From positions 1 through 50,533 of the forward strand of contig NZ_AYZI01000010.1 in the NCBI RefSeq assembly GCF_001436645.1: 50,533 nt of DNA. The letters run 5' to 3'. This DNA is from Fructilactobacillus florum DSM 22689 = JCM 16035 (lineage in GTDB: Bacteria; Bacillota; Bacilli; Lactobacillales; Lactobacillaceae). Both the position numbers and the translations under genes were made by a program. The notes below the pieces were generated by a model. That model was not told the DNA's origin. It ran no database searches and was given only the letters and a program-made list of their open reading frames with translations. Positions 1 to 12,000 of the stretch are shown here, in pieces (position 1 is the first letter of the stretch; each line of letters starts with the position of its first letter).

Positions 1-1
1 T

Positions 2-30
2 ATCATAGCGCGTTAGTAAATATTTGTCAA
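2..30 (-). promoter_or_regulatory. Strong outward-facing promoter, probably of an rRNA operon
   Basis: On the minus strand TTGACA (25-30) and TATGAT (2-7) are separated by exactly 17 bases. A second TTGACA lies at 122-127, but the hexamer 17 bases downstream of it (TAAGCT) is poor. Both point out of the window, away from the end of lysS. In many lactobacilli an rRNA operon follows lysS, so tandem rRNA promoters are the likely meaning; the rRNA genes themselves lie outside the window. The rest of 1-184 holds a small AAGGAA/TTCCTT hairpin near 69-84 and the lysS terminator, and no gene. Confidence 0.6.
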
Positions 31-146
31 TGAATTTAATCAAATAAATCATTGATAAAAATCTAACAAGGAATCACTTCCTTTTAAGCACAAGTAATAG
101 CTTAGCTTCTCTGATGGCGCTTGTCAATAGCTTATCAAATTATTCA

Positions 147-177
147 TAAAAAAAAGCCCTTTCAAAACAAAGGGCTT
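147..177 (-). terminator. Rho-independent terminator of lysS
   Basis: A 9-bp perfect stem (AAGCCCTTT/AAAGGGCTT, 154-162 with 169-177) with a six-base loop is followed on the minus strand by a run of U. It lies just after the lysS stop codon and closes the operon. Confidence 0.85.
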
Positions 178-184
178 ACCAAAA

Positions 185-1717
<1,533 letters not shown>

Positions 1718-1752
1718 CTAAATTAAGTAACATAATTTTATCATAGAAATTT

Positions 1753-2775
1753 CTAGTGCTGCGCCGTCAGCAGGTCTTTTTTCTGACGTTGTTCTGTTTT
1801 TGCAACAAAATCATCAATAATCTGATCCATTTGGGCTTCGCTATCAGCATTAAAAAGAGCCACTTTAGTTCGCGCCGAGTGTGAAACTCCTTTCAGATAA
1901 TAGGCCGCATGCCCACGAAATTGATGCGCACCAACCCGATCACCCTTTAATTGTACTAAGCCATGCAAATGATCCTTGGCCATTTGCATGCGTTCGGCAA
2001 CCGTTGGCACTGGTAATAATTCTCCCGTGGATAGGTAATGTTCCGTTTGCCGTAAAATCCATGGATTTCCTTCAACCGCCCGACCCATCATCACGGCCGT
2101 CGCACCAACTTCATCTAACATTTGAGCAGCCATTTGGGGGCTAGTCACATCACCATTTCCCATTAATGGAATCGTCAACGCGTCAGCAACCTCTTTTAAG
2201 ATTTCCCAATTAGCGTGTCCCGAATACATCTGTTCTCTAGTCCGACCATGCATAGCAATCGCACTAGCTCCAGCTTTTTCAGCAGCCAATGCATTCTGAA
2301 CGGCATATAAATGATCATCATCCCATCCCGTCCGCATCTTTACTGTTACCGGTTTGGAAACTGCATCTGTAACATAAGAAACCATCTCGTAAACTTTTTG
2401 CGGATCTAATAACCACCGAGCCCCTGCATCAGTCTTGACCACTTTATTAACCGGACAACCCATATTGATATCAATAATATCGGCCGCCGTTTTTTGATCA
2501 ATGAACTTAGCAGCTTCAACTAAAGTTTCTTTGCTCCCGCCAAAAATCTGAATACTCATGGGATGTTCAGCAGCTTCAACATTCATCATTTGGAGGGTTT
2601 TTTTGTTATTGTACATCAACGCCCGATCAGAAATCATTTCGCAAACGACAAGTCCCGCACCAAAATTCTTACAAATCAACCGGAAGGCTGAGTTAGTTAC
2701 TCCCGCCATCGGAGCAACGACAACCGGATTATCAATCTTTAGATCACCGATTTTCCAAGCTCTATTTGTTTTCAT
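1753..2775 (-). CDS. dusB: tRNA-dihydrouridine synthase (DusB family)
   Basis: FMN-dependent enzyme that reduces uridine to dihydrouridine in tRNA. At 340 residues it is the usual length. The N-terminal PMAGVTNSAFR segment and the DINMGCPVNKV motif, with the catalytic cysteine at residue 107, place it in the DusB/YhdG group of TIM-barrel Dus enzymes. Its ATG overlaps the hslO stop codon as ATGA, so the two genes are translationally coupled. The hslO-dusB-lysS order is common in lactobacilli. Confidence 0.95.
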   Translation of the reverse strand: MKTNRAWKIGDLKIDNPVVVAPMAGVTNSAFRLICKNFGAGLVVCEMISDRALMYNNKKTLQMMNVEAAEHPMSIQIFGGSKETLVEAAKFIDQKTAADIIDINMGCPVNKVVKTDAGARWLLDPQKVYEMVSYVTDAVSKPVTVKMRTGWDDDHLYAVQNALAAEKAGASAIAMHGRTREQMYSGHANWEILKEVADALTIPLMGNGDVTSPQMAAQMLDEVGATAVMMGRAVEGNPWILRQTEHYLSTGELLPVPTVAERMQMAKDHLHGLVQLKGDRVGAHQFRGHAAYYLKGVSHSARTKVALFNADSEAQMDQIIDDFVAKTEQRQKKDLLTAQH

Positions 2776-3665
2776 AATTTTCCTTTCTCAGCTAAAATCT
2801 GTTGTAATTCAGTTGCTGAAAATTGATATCGTGCCCCACAAAAATGACAAACAACCTCAGCACCATGATCTTCCGTGATCAATTGCCGTAATTCAGAACT
2901 GCTAAGTCCTGCTAAACTCTGTGCAAACTGAGCTTTTGAACAATCACATGCAAAAGCGACTTGCTCTTGACTCAACACTTTGACTGGTTCATCGGGTAAT
3001 AACATCGCCGCTAACTTAACTGGATCCGTAGCAGTAGTTAGCATAGTTGCAATCGAAGGAAGCGTTGGCAGTCGTTCTTCTAACGCAGCAATTGCTGTAT
3101 TATCAGCATCTGGTAATGTTTGAATCAAATAACCACCAGCCGTCTTAACTTGACCATGCTCATCTAACACGACTGAAACTCCAACTGCTGAGTTAATTTG
3201 TTCTGATTTGGCCAAATAATATGCAAAATCACTGCCAATCTGTCCAGTGACTAGCGGAACCGTACTTGTATATGGATCTAAATTTCCTTGGGTTTTTAAA
3301 ACCTCTAAAAATCCATCGGTTCCAACTGCGCTAGCAACGTCAACGTCGCCATTAGCCAGGAGGGGTAATTCGACCTGACCGTGTTGAAGATAACCTTTAA
3401 CCGTCCCGTGCGCATCAGCATCAATCAACATACCACCAACCGGTCCTTGTCCGTTTAACCTGACCGTCAACCCTTCTGTTCCCTTTAAAACGGAACTTGC
3501 AAGCAACAGCGTTGCGAGCAATCCCCGTCCTAATACGGTAGTTGTTGTTTTCGTCAAATGATGACTAAGCCGAGCAGTTTCAACTACGGATTGACCATTC
3601 AGCAGCAACACGCGAAAATTATTGTCAGTAGTAACTGCCTTGACTAACTCTTGATCCATCGCCAT
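2772..3665 (-). CDS. hslO: Redox-regulated chaperone Hsp33
   Basis: Cytosolic holdase chaperone activated by oxidation. The 297-residue protein carries the family zinc centre near the C terminus: CDC at residues 240-242 and CHFC at 273-276. Four cysteines in this arrangement are needed for the redox switch. The start at 3665 has an AAGGGAG site at good spacing; a second ATG two codons in is possible. It is coupled to dusB by a four-base overlap and lies downstream of ftsH, from which it is separated by a hairpin. Confidence 0.96.
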   Translation of the reverse strand: MAMDQELVKAVTTDNNFRVLLLNGQSVVETARLSHHLTKTTTTVLGRGLLATLLLASSVLKGTEGLTVRLNGQGPVGGMLIDADAHGTVKGYLQHGQVELPLLANGDVDVASAVGTDGFLEVLKTQGNLDPYTSTVPLVTGQIGSDFAYYLAKSEQINSAVGVSVVLDEHGQVKTAGGYLIQTLPDADNTAIAALEERLPTLPSIATMLTTATDPVKLAAMLLPDEPVKVLSQEQVAFACDCSKAQFAQSLAGLSSSELRQLITEDHGAEVVCHFCGARYQFSATELQQILAEKGKL

Positions 3666-3685
3666 ATCTAACTCCCTTCAATTCG

Positions 3686-3718
3686 AAAAGAGCGCAAGCA
3701 CAATGCTTACGTTCTTTT
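3686..3718 (-). terminator. Hairpin between ftsH and hslO, possible partial terminator
   Basis: A 15-bp inverted repeat with a three-base loop (3686-3700 with 3704-3718) has one mismatch and one wobble on the minus strand. It is followed by only four U residues. No promoter is obvious between it and hslO, so it may only attenuate read-through from ftsH. Confidence 0.5.
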
Positions 3719-3730
3719 GCGACTATTGAA

Positions 3731-5782
3731 CTAATCGTCCGGTTGACCCTGATCATCTTTAATGTCATCAGTAATCTCGCGGTTTTCCTCGTTATCGTGA
3801 GTTTCAGCATGACGTTGAGCCTGTTTGAACGACTCAGAATCATCTTCATCATGCTGGTCAGTAGCAGGTAATTTTCCCGTCTTGTACAAGCTCAAAATCT
3901 GTTTCTCATCTAGAGTTTCATATTTCAATAATGCATCAGCGATTGCTTTATGTTGCTGGCGATGCTCCGAAATAATTTGCAAGGCTTGTTCATGACCTGC
4001 AGCCGTGTAATCTTTGACTGCTTTATCGATTTCAGCAGCAGTTTTTTCAGAATATTTACGAGCAGCATACGGATCAGCATTAGGATCCTCTAAAGCGACC
4101 GTTCCTAATTCATCCGTCATTCCGTACTGCGTAACCATTGCGCGGGCAATTTGCGTCGCCTGTTGAAAATCATTGGAAGCTCCCGATGATTGGGAATCAA
4201 ACACAATTTCTTCAGCACTGCGACCACCCATCATTCCAGCAATTTGTTCCATGGCATCCTTTTTCGACAAGAGTTGCTGATCTTCTTTAGGAAGCATGAT
4301 AGCGTAACCACCAGCGCGACCACGAGGAACAATTGTCACCTTATGAACAACCCGTGCATCATTCAGGACTAATCCCACAATCGTATGCCCGGCTTCATGA
4401 TTTGCAACTACTTCACGTTCGTGCTGGCTAATAATTCGATTCCGCTTGGCTGGTCCGGCAATTACCCGATCCTCGGCTTCATCTAAATCAGCAGCAGTAA
4501 TTACCTTACTATCTCGACGTGCAGCCAGAAGCGCCGCTTCATTCAAGAGGTTCGCCAAATCTGCTCCTACAAAACCAGGAGTTTGCTTCGCAATTTCTTT
4601 CAAATCAACTGAGGAATCAATTGGCTTATCTTTTGAGTGAACTTTTAAAATTGCTTCTCGACCACGAACATCCGGTTGACCTACCAAAATTTTCCGATCA
4701 AATCGACCTGGACGCGTCAAGGCTGGATCAAGGACATCGGATCGGTTGGTTGCAGCAATTACAATTACTCCAGCATTGCCAGAAAAACCATCCATTTCAA
4801 CCAACAGCTGATTCAAAGTCTGCTCACGTTCATCGTGACCGCCACCCATACCGCCGCCACGTCTTCTACCAACTGCATCAATTTCGTCGATGAAGATTAT
4901 GGCTGGAGCGTTTTTCTTTGCTTGAGCAAATAAATCACGAACCCGACTAGCACCAACTCCGACAAACATCTCCACAAAATCAGATCCTGATAAGGAGTAA
5001 AAAGGCACATCGGCCTCTCCTGCCACTGCTTTTGCCAATAAAGTTTTTCCAGTTCCTGGAGGTCCTTCTAACAAGACCCCCTTAGGAATCACCGCTCCGA
5101 GACTAGTGAATTTTTTAGGATCTTTCAAGAACTCAACCACTTCAACTAATTCTTGTTTTTCCTCATCTTCACCAGCAACATCGCTAAAGCGTACCTTACT
5201 TTTAACGGGCTTGGCCTGACTCTTCCCGACCTTCATGACTCCGCCCGGACCACCAGCTCCGCTACCAGCTTGTCGCATCATAATATAAAATAAGTAAATG
5301 AAAATAATCAATGGCAAAATTGAAACAATCAGATTTAACCAAAACCCATTTGACTGGGTAGGAGTTGCATTTACTTCAACTTGATGCTGTTTGGACAAAC
5401 CGTTAATTTCACGAACCGTTGCATCACTTTTGACCAGGTTAGTCGAAAACTGCTTCGTTTTGGTCTGTTTAGTATTCTGTTTAACTAGACCTTTGTTCCC
5501 AAACTTAAACGGAAAACCGTTATTATTGTTGTTATTCTTGACTTCTTGTGGCTTTCGATATTCACCGGTGATTTTATAAACACCATTAGCAGATTCAATC
5601 CCGTACTTTTTAACTTTGTTTTGCTTTAAATCGTTAACAAATTGACTAGATTGAATCTTTTGGGTCTGCGCTGGTTTTGTTCCGCTCCCGCCAGTGGCGA
5701 AGAGAATGACACCCATCACTAATACAAACATGATTATATAAAACAGACTACTACGAAACAGCCCATTTCGATTGTTTTTCAT
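3731..5782 (-). CDS. ftsH: ATP-dependent membrane zinc metalloprotease FtsH
   Basis: Membrane-anchored AAA+ protease that degrades membrane and regulatory proteins. Transmembrane helices lie at about residues 11-29 and 149-168 with an extracytoplasmic domain between. Walker A GPPGTGKT is at 240-247, Walker B at about 296-301, and the zinc-binding HEAGH at 462-466. The C-terminal tail is long, acidic and hydrophilic. An unusual run of six asparagines (83-88) sits in the extracytoplasmic domain. The ATG has GGAGG upstream. The gene follows hpt and tilS, the order usual for Firmicutes. Confidence 0.97.
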   Translation of the reverse strand: MKNNRNGLFRSSLFYIIMFVLVMGVILFATGGSGTKPAQTQKIQSSQFVNDLKQNKVKKYGIESANGVYKITGEYRKPQEVKNNNNNNGFPFKFGNKGLVKQNTKQTKTKQFSTNLVKSDATVREINGLSKQHQVEVNATPTQSNGFWLNLIVSILPLIIFIYLFYIMMRQAGSGAGGPGGVMKVGKSQAKPVKSKVRFSDVAGEDEEKQELVEVVEFLKDPKKFTSLGAVIPKGVLLEGPPGTGKTLLAKAVAGEADVPFYSLSGSDFVEMFVGVGASRVRDLFAQAKKNAPAIIFIDEIDAVGRRRGGGMGGGHDEREQTLNQLLVEMDGFSGNAGVIVIAATNRSDVLDPALTRPGRFDRKILVGQPDVRGREAILKVHSKDKPIDSSVDLKEIAKQTPGFVGADLANLLNEAALLAARRDSKVITAADLDEAEDRVIAGPAKRNRIISQHEREVVANHEAGHTIVGLVLNDARVVHKVTIVPRGRAGGYAIMLPKEDQQLLSKKDAMEQIAGMMGGRSAEEIVFDSQSSGASNDFQQATQIARAMVTQYGMTDELGTVALEDPNADPYAARKYSEKTAAEIDKAVKDYTAAGHEQALQIISEHRQQHKAIADALLKYETLDEKQILSLYKTGKLPATDQHDEDDSESFKQAQRHAETHDNEENREITDDIKDDQGQPDD

Positions 5783-5852
5783 TTAAGTCCTCCACGCTAC
5801 ATTATTAGTTAATATTAAAATTCTATCACTTTTTTAAATGGTAAACGACTGA

Positions 5853-6395
5853 TTACGCTTGATAAATATCTGGTTTTAGAATTCCAACATACGGCAAATT
5901 TCGATATTTGCCTTGATAATCTAGACCATACCCAACTAAAAATTCATTGGGAACTTGAAAACCAACGTAATCAGCCTTGACTCCATCATTGGGACGAGCT
6001 TCAGGTTTATCCATCAGAGTACAAACCTTCATTGAAGCTGCTCCCCGATTTCTTAGGAGCCGTTGCAAATACACCAGTGTTTTCCCAGTATCGACAATGT
6101 CATCGACAAACAAAACATCCCGACCAGCAACTGATGTATCTAAATCTTTGAGCAGTTTTACCGTTCCAGAAGATTTAGTTCCCCCATGATAGCTAGACAC
6201 ATCGATAAAATCAAGATCCATGTATACGTCCATACGCTTAATTAAATCGGCGGTGAAAGGAACTGCCCCTTTCAGCACACAAACCACTAACGGACGTTTA
6301 GATCGATAAACGTTCGTTAGTTGTGAGCCTAACCGTTTACAGGTTTCCTGAATCTTTGCCTCGCTGTACAACACTCGTTGGATGTCATTATCCAT
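5853..6395 (-). CDS. hpt: Hypoxanthine phosphoribosyltransferase
   Basis: Purine salvage enzyme that converts hypoxanthine or guanine and PRPP to IMP or GMP. The PRPP-binding loop VLFVDDIVDTGKT is present. I prefer the ATG at 6395 (180 residues, protein begins MDNDIQ), which matches the family length and has AAAGGA upstream. A start at 6410, overlapping the tilS stop as ATGA and preceded by GAGG, would add five residues. The tilS-hpt-ftsH arrangement is conserved in Firmicutes. Confidence 0.95.
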   Translation of the reverse strand: MDNDIQRVLYSEAKIQETCKRLGSQLTNVYRSKRPLVVCVLKGAVPFTADLIKRMDVYMDLDFIDVSSYHGGTKSSGTVKLLKDLDTSVAGRDVLFVDDIVDTGKTLVYLQRLLRNRGAASMKVCTLMDKPEARPNDGVKADYVGFQVPNEFLVGYGLDYQGKYRNLPYVGILKPDIYQA

Positions 6396-6406
6396 TATTA
6401 ATCCTT

Positions 6407-7759
6407 TCATTTCAACCTCAGTAAATAATGATCAGCCATTGTTTGGGGAATTAATACACTACTCTGAACTCCCAAAACCGCTAGCACTACGCCATCACTG
6501 GTGACCAGGGTCTGTGAAAGCTGCCGGTTTTCAGTTGCCAATTTATGGTCAATAAAGACCCGCCGAAGTTTTTTATGACCACCGTTAGCCAATCGAAGTT
6601 GATCAGTCGGACGGCTACGACGAACCCGTAAGGGCAACTGATCAGCTCGCAAAGCAAACCTAGTTCCCCCGTGTGGTGGGTTTGAACCTGGCTCCTTGGA
6701 TACTTTAAACCAACGACCTGCTGCTAATGGATACCAGTGGTTTAATCTTACCACAAAAGTTGGGACTTTTTGGGGGCATTCCCCGTAATTATTTCCCTGC
6801 CAACTAATCGTTAACTGCTGATAAGTTTTTTGCAAAACATACCCTGATCCTAAGTCTAACTGACCCTGCGGCTTGGCTTGATTGGCAAGCAATTTTGCAA
6901 TTTCTTGACATTGTCGATCACTGATTTGCACTTTGCTCGTCAATTGCCCTAATAACCAGCGAACCGCTCCTGCAACATTCGTAGTTACTAAGGGAAGTGG
7001 TAGCCCAATTGCTTGCGAACCCTTGGTAATTTTCAATGGAGATAAGGTTTGATCTAGAGACACCACTTCTCGATCATTTTGCTGCTGTAGGTTAGTGGCA
7101 AATGCTGCCAAATGTGCAACTGCTTGCTGATTTTCCTTCACAAGGGCTGGCAATACTTGGTGACGAATCCGATTTCGCAAAAAAGCATTGGTCGCATTAC
7201 TTTCGTCTTTTGACCAGGTTAATGCCCTTCTTTCGGCATATGTTTCAATTTCAGTTCTTGAAACCGTTAATAGCGGTCTTAATAACCGTCCTGGTGGAAA
7301 AAAGCGAACCTGACGCATGCCACTAACGGCTGCCAGATTGCCAGTTCTAATCAACTTCATTAGAACGGTTTCCGCCTGATCATTTTGCTGGTGGGCGGTT
7401 AGGAGCCAGTGCGCACCGGTTGTCCTCATGATTTCGGCAAAAAAACGGTAACGAAACTGGCGGGCTTGCTCCTCAATCCCATGATCAAGCTCTCCATGCT
7501 TCCAGTTAGTCATAAAAAAGGGGAGCTTGCGAACCTCACAATATCTTTGTAATGCAGCTGCTTCATGGGTACTGTTTGCGCGTAAGCGGTGGTTAACGTG
7601 CGCTATGATTAAAGCTGGTCGGTCCGTTCCTAGTCTTTGTAACAAATCTAACAGTACCATTGAGTCGATGCCTCCAGATACTGCTACAACCACATTTTCT
7701 CCTGGCTCCCACCATTGGTGTTGCGCTACCAATTTATCTATTTTTTGTTGTAAATCCAC
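6407..7759 (-). CDS. tilS: tRNA(Ile)-lysidine synthetase
   Basis: Modifies C34 of the AUA-reading tRNA-Ile to lysidine using ATP and lysine; essential for decoding AUA. The 450-residue protein has the PP-loop SGGIDS at residues 28-33, the N-type ATPase fold, and the C-terminal TilS substrate-binding region. The start is a GTG with AAAGGGGG about 11 bases upstream. The gene is coupled to hpt. The terminator of the upstream S1-domain gene lies just before it, so it needs read-through or a promoter I could not identify. Confidence 0.95.
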   Translation of the reverse strand: MDLQQKIDKLVAQHQWWEPGENVVVAVSGGIDSMVLLDLLQRLGTDRPALIIAHVNHRLRANSTHEAAALQRYCEVRKLPFFMTNWKHGELDHGIEEQARQFRYRFFAEIMRTTGAHWLLTAHQQNDQAETVLMKLIRTGNLAAVSGMRQVRFFPPGRLLRPLLTVSRTEIETYAERRALTWSKDESNATNAFLRNRIRHQVLPALVKENQQAVAHLAAFATNLQQQNDREVVSLDQTLSPLKITKGSQAIGLPLPLVTTNVAGAVRWLLGQLTSKVQISDRQCQEIAKLLANQAKPQGQLDLGSGYVLQKTYQQLTISWQGNNYGECPQKVPTFVVRLNHWYPLAAGRWFKVSKEPGSNPPHGGTRFALRADQLPLRVRRSRPTDQLRLANGGHKKLRRVFIDHKLATENRQLSQTLVTSDGVVLAVLGVQSSVLIPQTMADHYLLRLK

Positions 7760-7782
7760 GCACTGCTGCGCCCCCTTTAAAC

Positions 7783-7809
7783 AAAAAACCAGGAAACCAC
7801 CCTGGTTTT
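7783..7809 (-). terminator. Terminator of the S1-domain gene
   Basis: A 9-bp stem AAAACCAGG/CCTGGTTTT (7785-7793 with 7801-7809) with a seven-base loop runs into U residues on the minus strand. It overlaps the stop codon of the S1-domain gene. Confidence 0.8.
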
Positions 7810-8263
7810 ACTTGCGACGACCACCGCGACCACCGCGTTTTCCTTCGGTATTCTTTTTAATATCTGACAAGCGATGCTCACTTTCCTTTAAAAAATTAGA
7901 AAGTAGATCATCAAATTCGCCCGTCGTTTGGTGATTAGCACGAGTGCCACGTGGTTTTGGAGTAGTTGCTGGTTGCCCCATTGAATGACGTTTTGAATCA
8001 GTTTGACCTGATTTTCGTGCTGAATCTTGCGAGTTGGCCTTGCGAATCGAAAGCGCAATCTTGCCATCAGAACCAATTTTAGTGACCTTCACTGCGACCT
8101 CATCGCCCACCGCTAACACGTCATGAATATCTTTGACATACTCAGACGAAACTTCACTAATGTGAACTAGTCCAGTCTGGCGATTACCAAGGTCAACAAA
8201 CGCTCCAAATCCAGTAATTCCAGTAACTTTTCCTGTAACAATCTCTCCAACTGCAAGCCCCAA
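7808..8263 (-). CDS. S1 RNA-binding domain protein (YabR/CvfD-like)
   Basis: Residues 1-75 form one S1 domain, with the typical GKVTGITGFGAFVDL and GLVHISEVS segments, ending near SIRKA. The remaining half is basic and low in complexity, rich in Arg, Lys and Gly. This matches the YabR/CvfD group of general stress or RNA-binding proteins in Firmicutes. The start is TTG with an AGGAGG site nine bases upstream. It has its own promoter (8302-8329), its own terminator, and sits in the usual divIC-yabR-tilS order. Confidence 0.88.
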   Translation of the reverse strand: MGLAVGEIVTGKVTGITGFGAFVDLGNRQTGLVHISEVSSEYVKDIHDVLAVGDEVAVKVTKIGSDGKIALSIRKANSQDSARKSGQTDSKRHSMGQPATTPKPRGTRANHQTTGEFDDLLSNFLKESEHRLSDIKKNTEGKRGGRGGRRK

Positions 8264-8301
8264 AAACTTAATCCTCCTCTGTTCATAATTACTTAATCCG
8301 T

Positions 8302-8329
8302 ATTATAGCATAGTAAAAAGACGTGAAAA
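8302..8329 (-). promoter_or_regulatory. Promoter of the S1-domain gene
   Basis: TTTTCA (8324-8329), a 16-base spacer and a perfect TATAAT (8302-8307) lie upstream of the S1-domain gene. The -35 box falls inside the 3' arm of the preceding terminator hairpin. Confidence 0.65.
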
Positions 8330-8353
8330 AACTTGTTTAAGTTTTTTCACGTC
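8315..8353 (-). terminator. Terminator of the pth-mfd-rqcP-divIC unit
   Basis: A perfect 15-bp stem (8320-8334 with 8339-8353) with a four-base loop is followed by five U residues on the minus strand, 16 bases after the divIC stop codon. Confidence 0.85.
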
Positions 8354-8369
8354 CGGTAATAACCTGTGC

Positions 8370-8723
8370 TTATTTATGGTTCATTAGCCGAAAATTCGTT
8401 TCACCTGGTTTAGTATAACCATACTTCGTCTGCGCTTGACTTTTAATGTAATCGTTATTTTTCAATAATTTTTGTCGATGCTGTAACTGAGATTGGCGCT
8501 GGTGTTGACGTTCCAATCGAACCTGCTCTTTACTGATATTAGCATTGAGCTGGTGTAGTTGTACTCGGGCACCAAACCATTGCAAAGTCAAAAATACTAG
8601 GATAACCGCAATTAGTGCGCTAATTATCAACGCTCGACGCGCCCGTCGTGGAGATAGTAACCGTCTTTGGTGTTTGGTTCCAATTGCTGCATGCAACTGA
8701 GCTACATTAGTTCGCTTTTCCAC
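8370..8723 (-). CDS. divIC: Septum formation initiator, DivIC/FtsB family
   Basis: Small bitopic cell-division protein that bridges the divisome. The N terminus is basic and cytoplasmic, one transmembrane helix lies at about residues 30-52, and a Gln/Arg-rich coiled coil follows, ending in a conserved KYGYTKPGE-type segment. I start it at the GTG at 8723 (117 residues) because GGAGGAGG lies six bases upstream. A longer frame opening at a TTG at 8741 would read through that ribosome binding site. It is downstream of rqcP, as in B. subtilis. Confidence 0.9.
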   Translation of the reverse strand: MEKRTNVAQLHAAIGTKHQRRLLSPRRARRALIISALIAVILVFLTLQWFGARVQLHQLNANISKEQVRLERQHQRQSQLQHRQKLLKNNDYIKSQAQTKYGYTKPGETNFRLMNHK

Positions 8724-8786
8724 GATAATCCTCCTCCACAACTACCTAGCAACTTTACCAGTCATGTTACAACAACAAATTGTATT

Positions 8787-9074
8787 TTACAAGAGTTCCT
8801 CTGATTCTTTTTGATAGTCACGTTCGTAAGTTTCTGAAACTACCTCATACATTTGCTCAGCATCACTTTTTTTAGTGGTTTGCACTACGGCTGTAACCCT
8901 TACAACTAGCGTCTTATTTCCAAATTTGATGGTAAGCTGGTCCCCTGTTTTAACTAAACTAGCAGATTTTGCTACTTTCCCATCAATAAGTACGCGCCCT
9001 TGATCTGTAATTTTTTTTGCAACCGGTCGTCGTTTAATAATTCTAGCCATCTTTAAAAATTTATCAATTCGCAT
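8787..9074 (-). CDS. rqcP: RqcP (YabO), S4-domain ribosome quality-control protein
   Basis: An S4 RNA-binding domain fills the first 60 residues of this 95-residue protein (starts MRIDKFLK). RqcP works with RqcH on stalled 50S subunits to add alanine tails to incomplete chains. The ATG at 9074 is preceded by AAAGGAG and overlaps the mfd 3' end by 11 bases, so the two are coupled. A longer open frame starting at 9116 lies entirely within mfd and is not used. Confidence 0.93.
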   Translation of the reverse strand: MRIDKFLKMARIIKRRPVAKKITDQGRVLIDGKVAKSASLVKTGDQLTIKFGNKTLVVRVTAVVQTTKKSDAEQMYEVVSETYERDYQKESEELL

Positions 9075-12000
9075 GCAAATTCTCCTTTGCTGATTCCTGC
9101 TGGCGCTGCTTATCACGACTAACTTCTAGCGCCTGTAGGAAATGATCTAGCTCTAGGAGCCACTCGGCTGACGCCATCGTTGGCTGGATCACTAATTCAA
9201 TTTGATATTTATCGTGGTTCTGCTTGATGATTGATCGAAACTTTGTCGCAGCAATTGCATGTAAAATTTCTTTACTACTATATTGCGTGGTTCCTGCCGG
9301 ACTAAGCACAACTTCTAAGTGATCGGCGCGCTTTTTAATCTGCTCAACTTGGGCATAATCAGCTCGCATTTTGAGTTTGTCGACCATTAGTAGATTTGCC
9401 ACTGGCTGGGGATATTCACCAAATCGATCAATCAAATCATCACGTAATTCGTTAAATTGGGAGTCATTTTCAATTTGGCGTAATCGCTTATACATTTCAA
9501 TCTTTTGTTGTTGATCGCTAATGTAGCTGCTGGGCAAGTAAGCTTCGATACCTAAATCTAGTTCCGCATCCGTCTTGGCCAATGGCGCAGGTTTCCCCTG
9601 CTTTGAAGCCACTGCGTCTGATAACATCTTAGTATACATATCATAGCCAACCGAAGCAATAAACCCATGCTGAGCTCGACCTAAAACATTCCCAGCTCCA
9701 CGAATTGACAAATCACGCATGGCCACTTTAAAACCTGAACCTAATTCTGTAAAATCCTTGATCGCTTCTAATCGATTTTCTCCAGCCTCGGTCAACACCT
9801 TATCTGGCTGATACATAAAATACGCTTGCCCAATTCGATTGCTCCGACCAATCCGTCCTCGCAGTTGATATAGTTGTGATAGACCCATTCGATCAGCATT
9901 TTCAACAAATAACGTATTCACATTCGGCATATCAACCCCTGTTTCAATGATTGTCGTTGTCACTAAGATGTCATAAGCCCCGTTAATGAAATCAAACAAA
10001 ATCTGTTCCAGTTGATTTTCCGTCAGCTTTCCATGGATCAAACCAATCCGAGCATCTGGTAATAACCGCTGTAACTTCATTACCGTTTGATCAATATCTT
10101 TGACTCGATTATGCAGATAAAAAATCTGTCCATTTCTTTGCATTTCCCGACGACTAGCATCCACAATTGTGGCATCATTTTGTTCCAAAACAAAGGTTTG
10201 AATTGGATACCGATTTGCCGGAGGCGTTTCAATGACCGATAGATCTCGAACTCCCATCATTGACATGTTGAGGGTTCGTGGAATCGGAGTAGCAGTTAAG
10301 GTCAAAACATCCACATTTTTTTTAAGTTCTTTAATTTTTTCCTTGTGCTTAACCCCAAATCGCTGTTCTTCATCAACAATTAAAAGTCCAAGGTCATGAT
10401 AGTGAAGATCCTTTGAGAGTAATCGATGAGTTCCAATAATAATGTCAATATGACCATCGTTCAATTTTTGGAGAATGGTCCGCGTTTCTTTGGCACTATT
10501 AAACCGAGACAAGCCACCGATTGTGACCGGGAAATCAGAAAAACGATTTTGGAAGGTCTCATAATGTTGCTGTGCTAAGACGGTAGTTGGAACTAGCATT
10601 GCAACCTGCTTCCCCGCACAGACCGCTTTGAAAGCTGCCCGCATGGCTACTTCCGTCTTACCATAGCCTACGTCTCCGACCAACAGTCGATCCATCGGAT
10701 GAGGTTGCTCCATATCATGCTTGATTTCTTGTACACTTCGAACTTGGTCTGGGGTAGGTGAGTAGGCAAAGGCCGCCTCAAACTCCCTTTGATAATCATC
10801 ATCAGCCGGAAAAGCAAAACCAGCCGTTTGCTCACGTTTAGCGTATAAATCGACCAATTCATCGGCCATATCATCAACTTTTTGGGAAACCTGACTTTTA
10901 GTCTTAGCCCATTCATTTCCGCCCAGTTTGTTTAACCGAGGTGCTTTTTCTTCTGACCCAACGTACTTTTGAATCAAATTTAGCTGGGTTACTGGAATGT
11001 AAATATGGGCGTTGTTTTTAAATGAAAGCGCGAGATAATCTTGGTGTTTACCGTCGACTTCCATGGTCTGGAGTCCCTCATAACGTCCAATTCCGTGGTT
11101 TACGTGTACAACATAGTCGCCTGGTTTCAGATCCGTATAATTTTTTATCCGTTCGGCATTCGTAAAAGTCGGCTGTCTAGTTCGAATCGGTCGAGGACGT
11201 TCACTAACTCTTTGAAACATTTCAGCTTCAGTTATGACCACTAAATTACCAGCGGCAAATTCAAACCCAGCTGTCAACTTGCCGGACGTTAATTGGACTA
11301 CCCCTGGTTGAATGTTTGTGGCCGTCGTCGCTGCTACCTTAATTTTAAAGTCAGCTAATGTTTGCGCTACCTGACGCCGACGCTCTTCATTTGCGACCAT
11401 GATAATAACGGTTCGCCCCTGATTACGATAATGTTCTAACTCCGTCTTAAGCCGGGGCAACTGACCAAAGAAACGCTGCATGGGTCGAATCTGCAAATCC
11501 GTTACCGCTGTCAGAGTCATTCGCCCTAATCCCCTTTGAAATAGTGATAACAAAAGTTGGGGGTGTTGATCAGTTTCTAATAGTTTTTGTAACGTCCCTA
11601 CCTTTGATTGACCAGCAAGCATGTCTGACATTGCCTGATCCTGCTGTCCTTGTCGCTCTGTTTCACGAATCCGAACATAATCGTCCAACGCTACGATTCC
11701 CTTTGGAGCCAGATAATTTAGAAGCGATGCGGGTCGTTTCCAAAAGAAGTTACGGTAGTTCGACCATTGCTGATTATTAGTTTCTGCCACTGGCAGTTTC
11801 AGCAATTGCTGCAGTTCGCGTCGTTGTGGTGAATCCGTCATTTTTGGTACAGCTGCTTGCAAAGCTTGCTTACCAGCTTCAAGGTCCGTCGCTGTGAGTA
11901 AAAAGTCGGTGGCCGGTAAAACCGTTACCTGGGTTAAGTTTTGCTGGCTTCGCTGGGTTCCCGGTTCAAAACTTCGTAGCGAATCAAGCTCATCGTCAAA

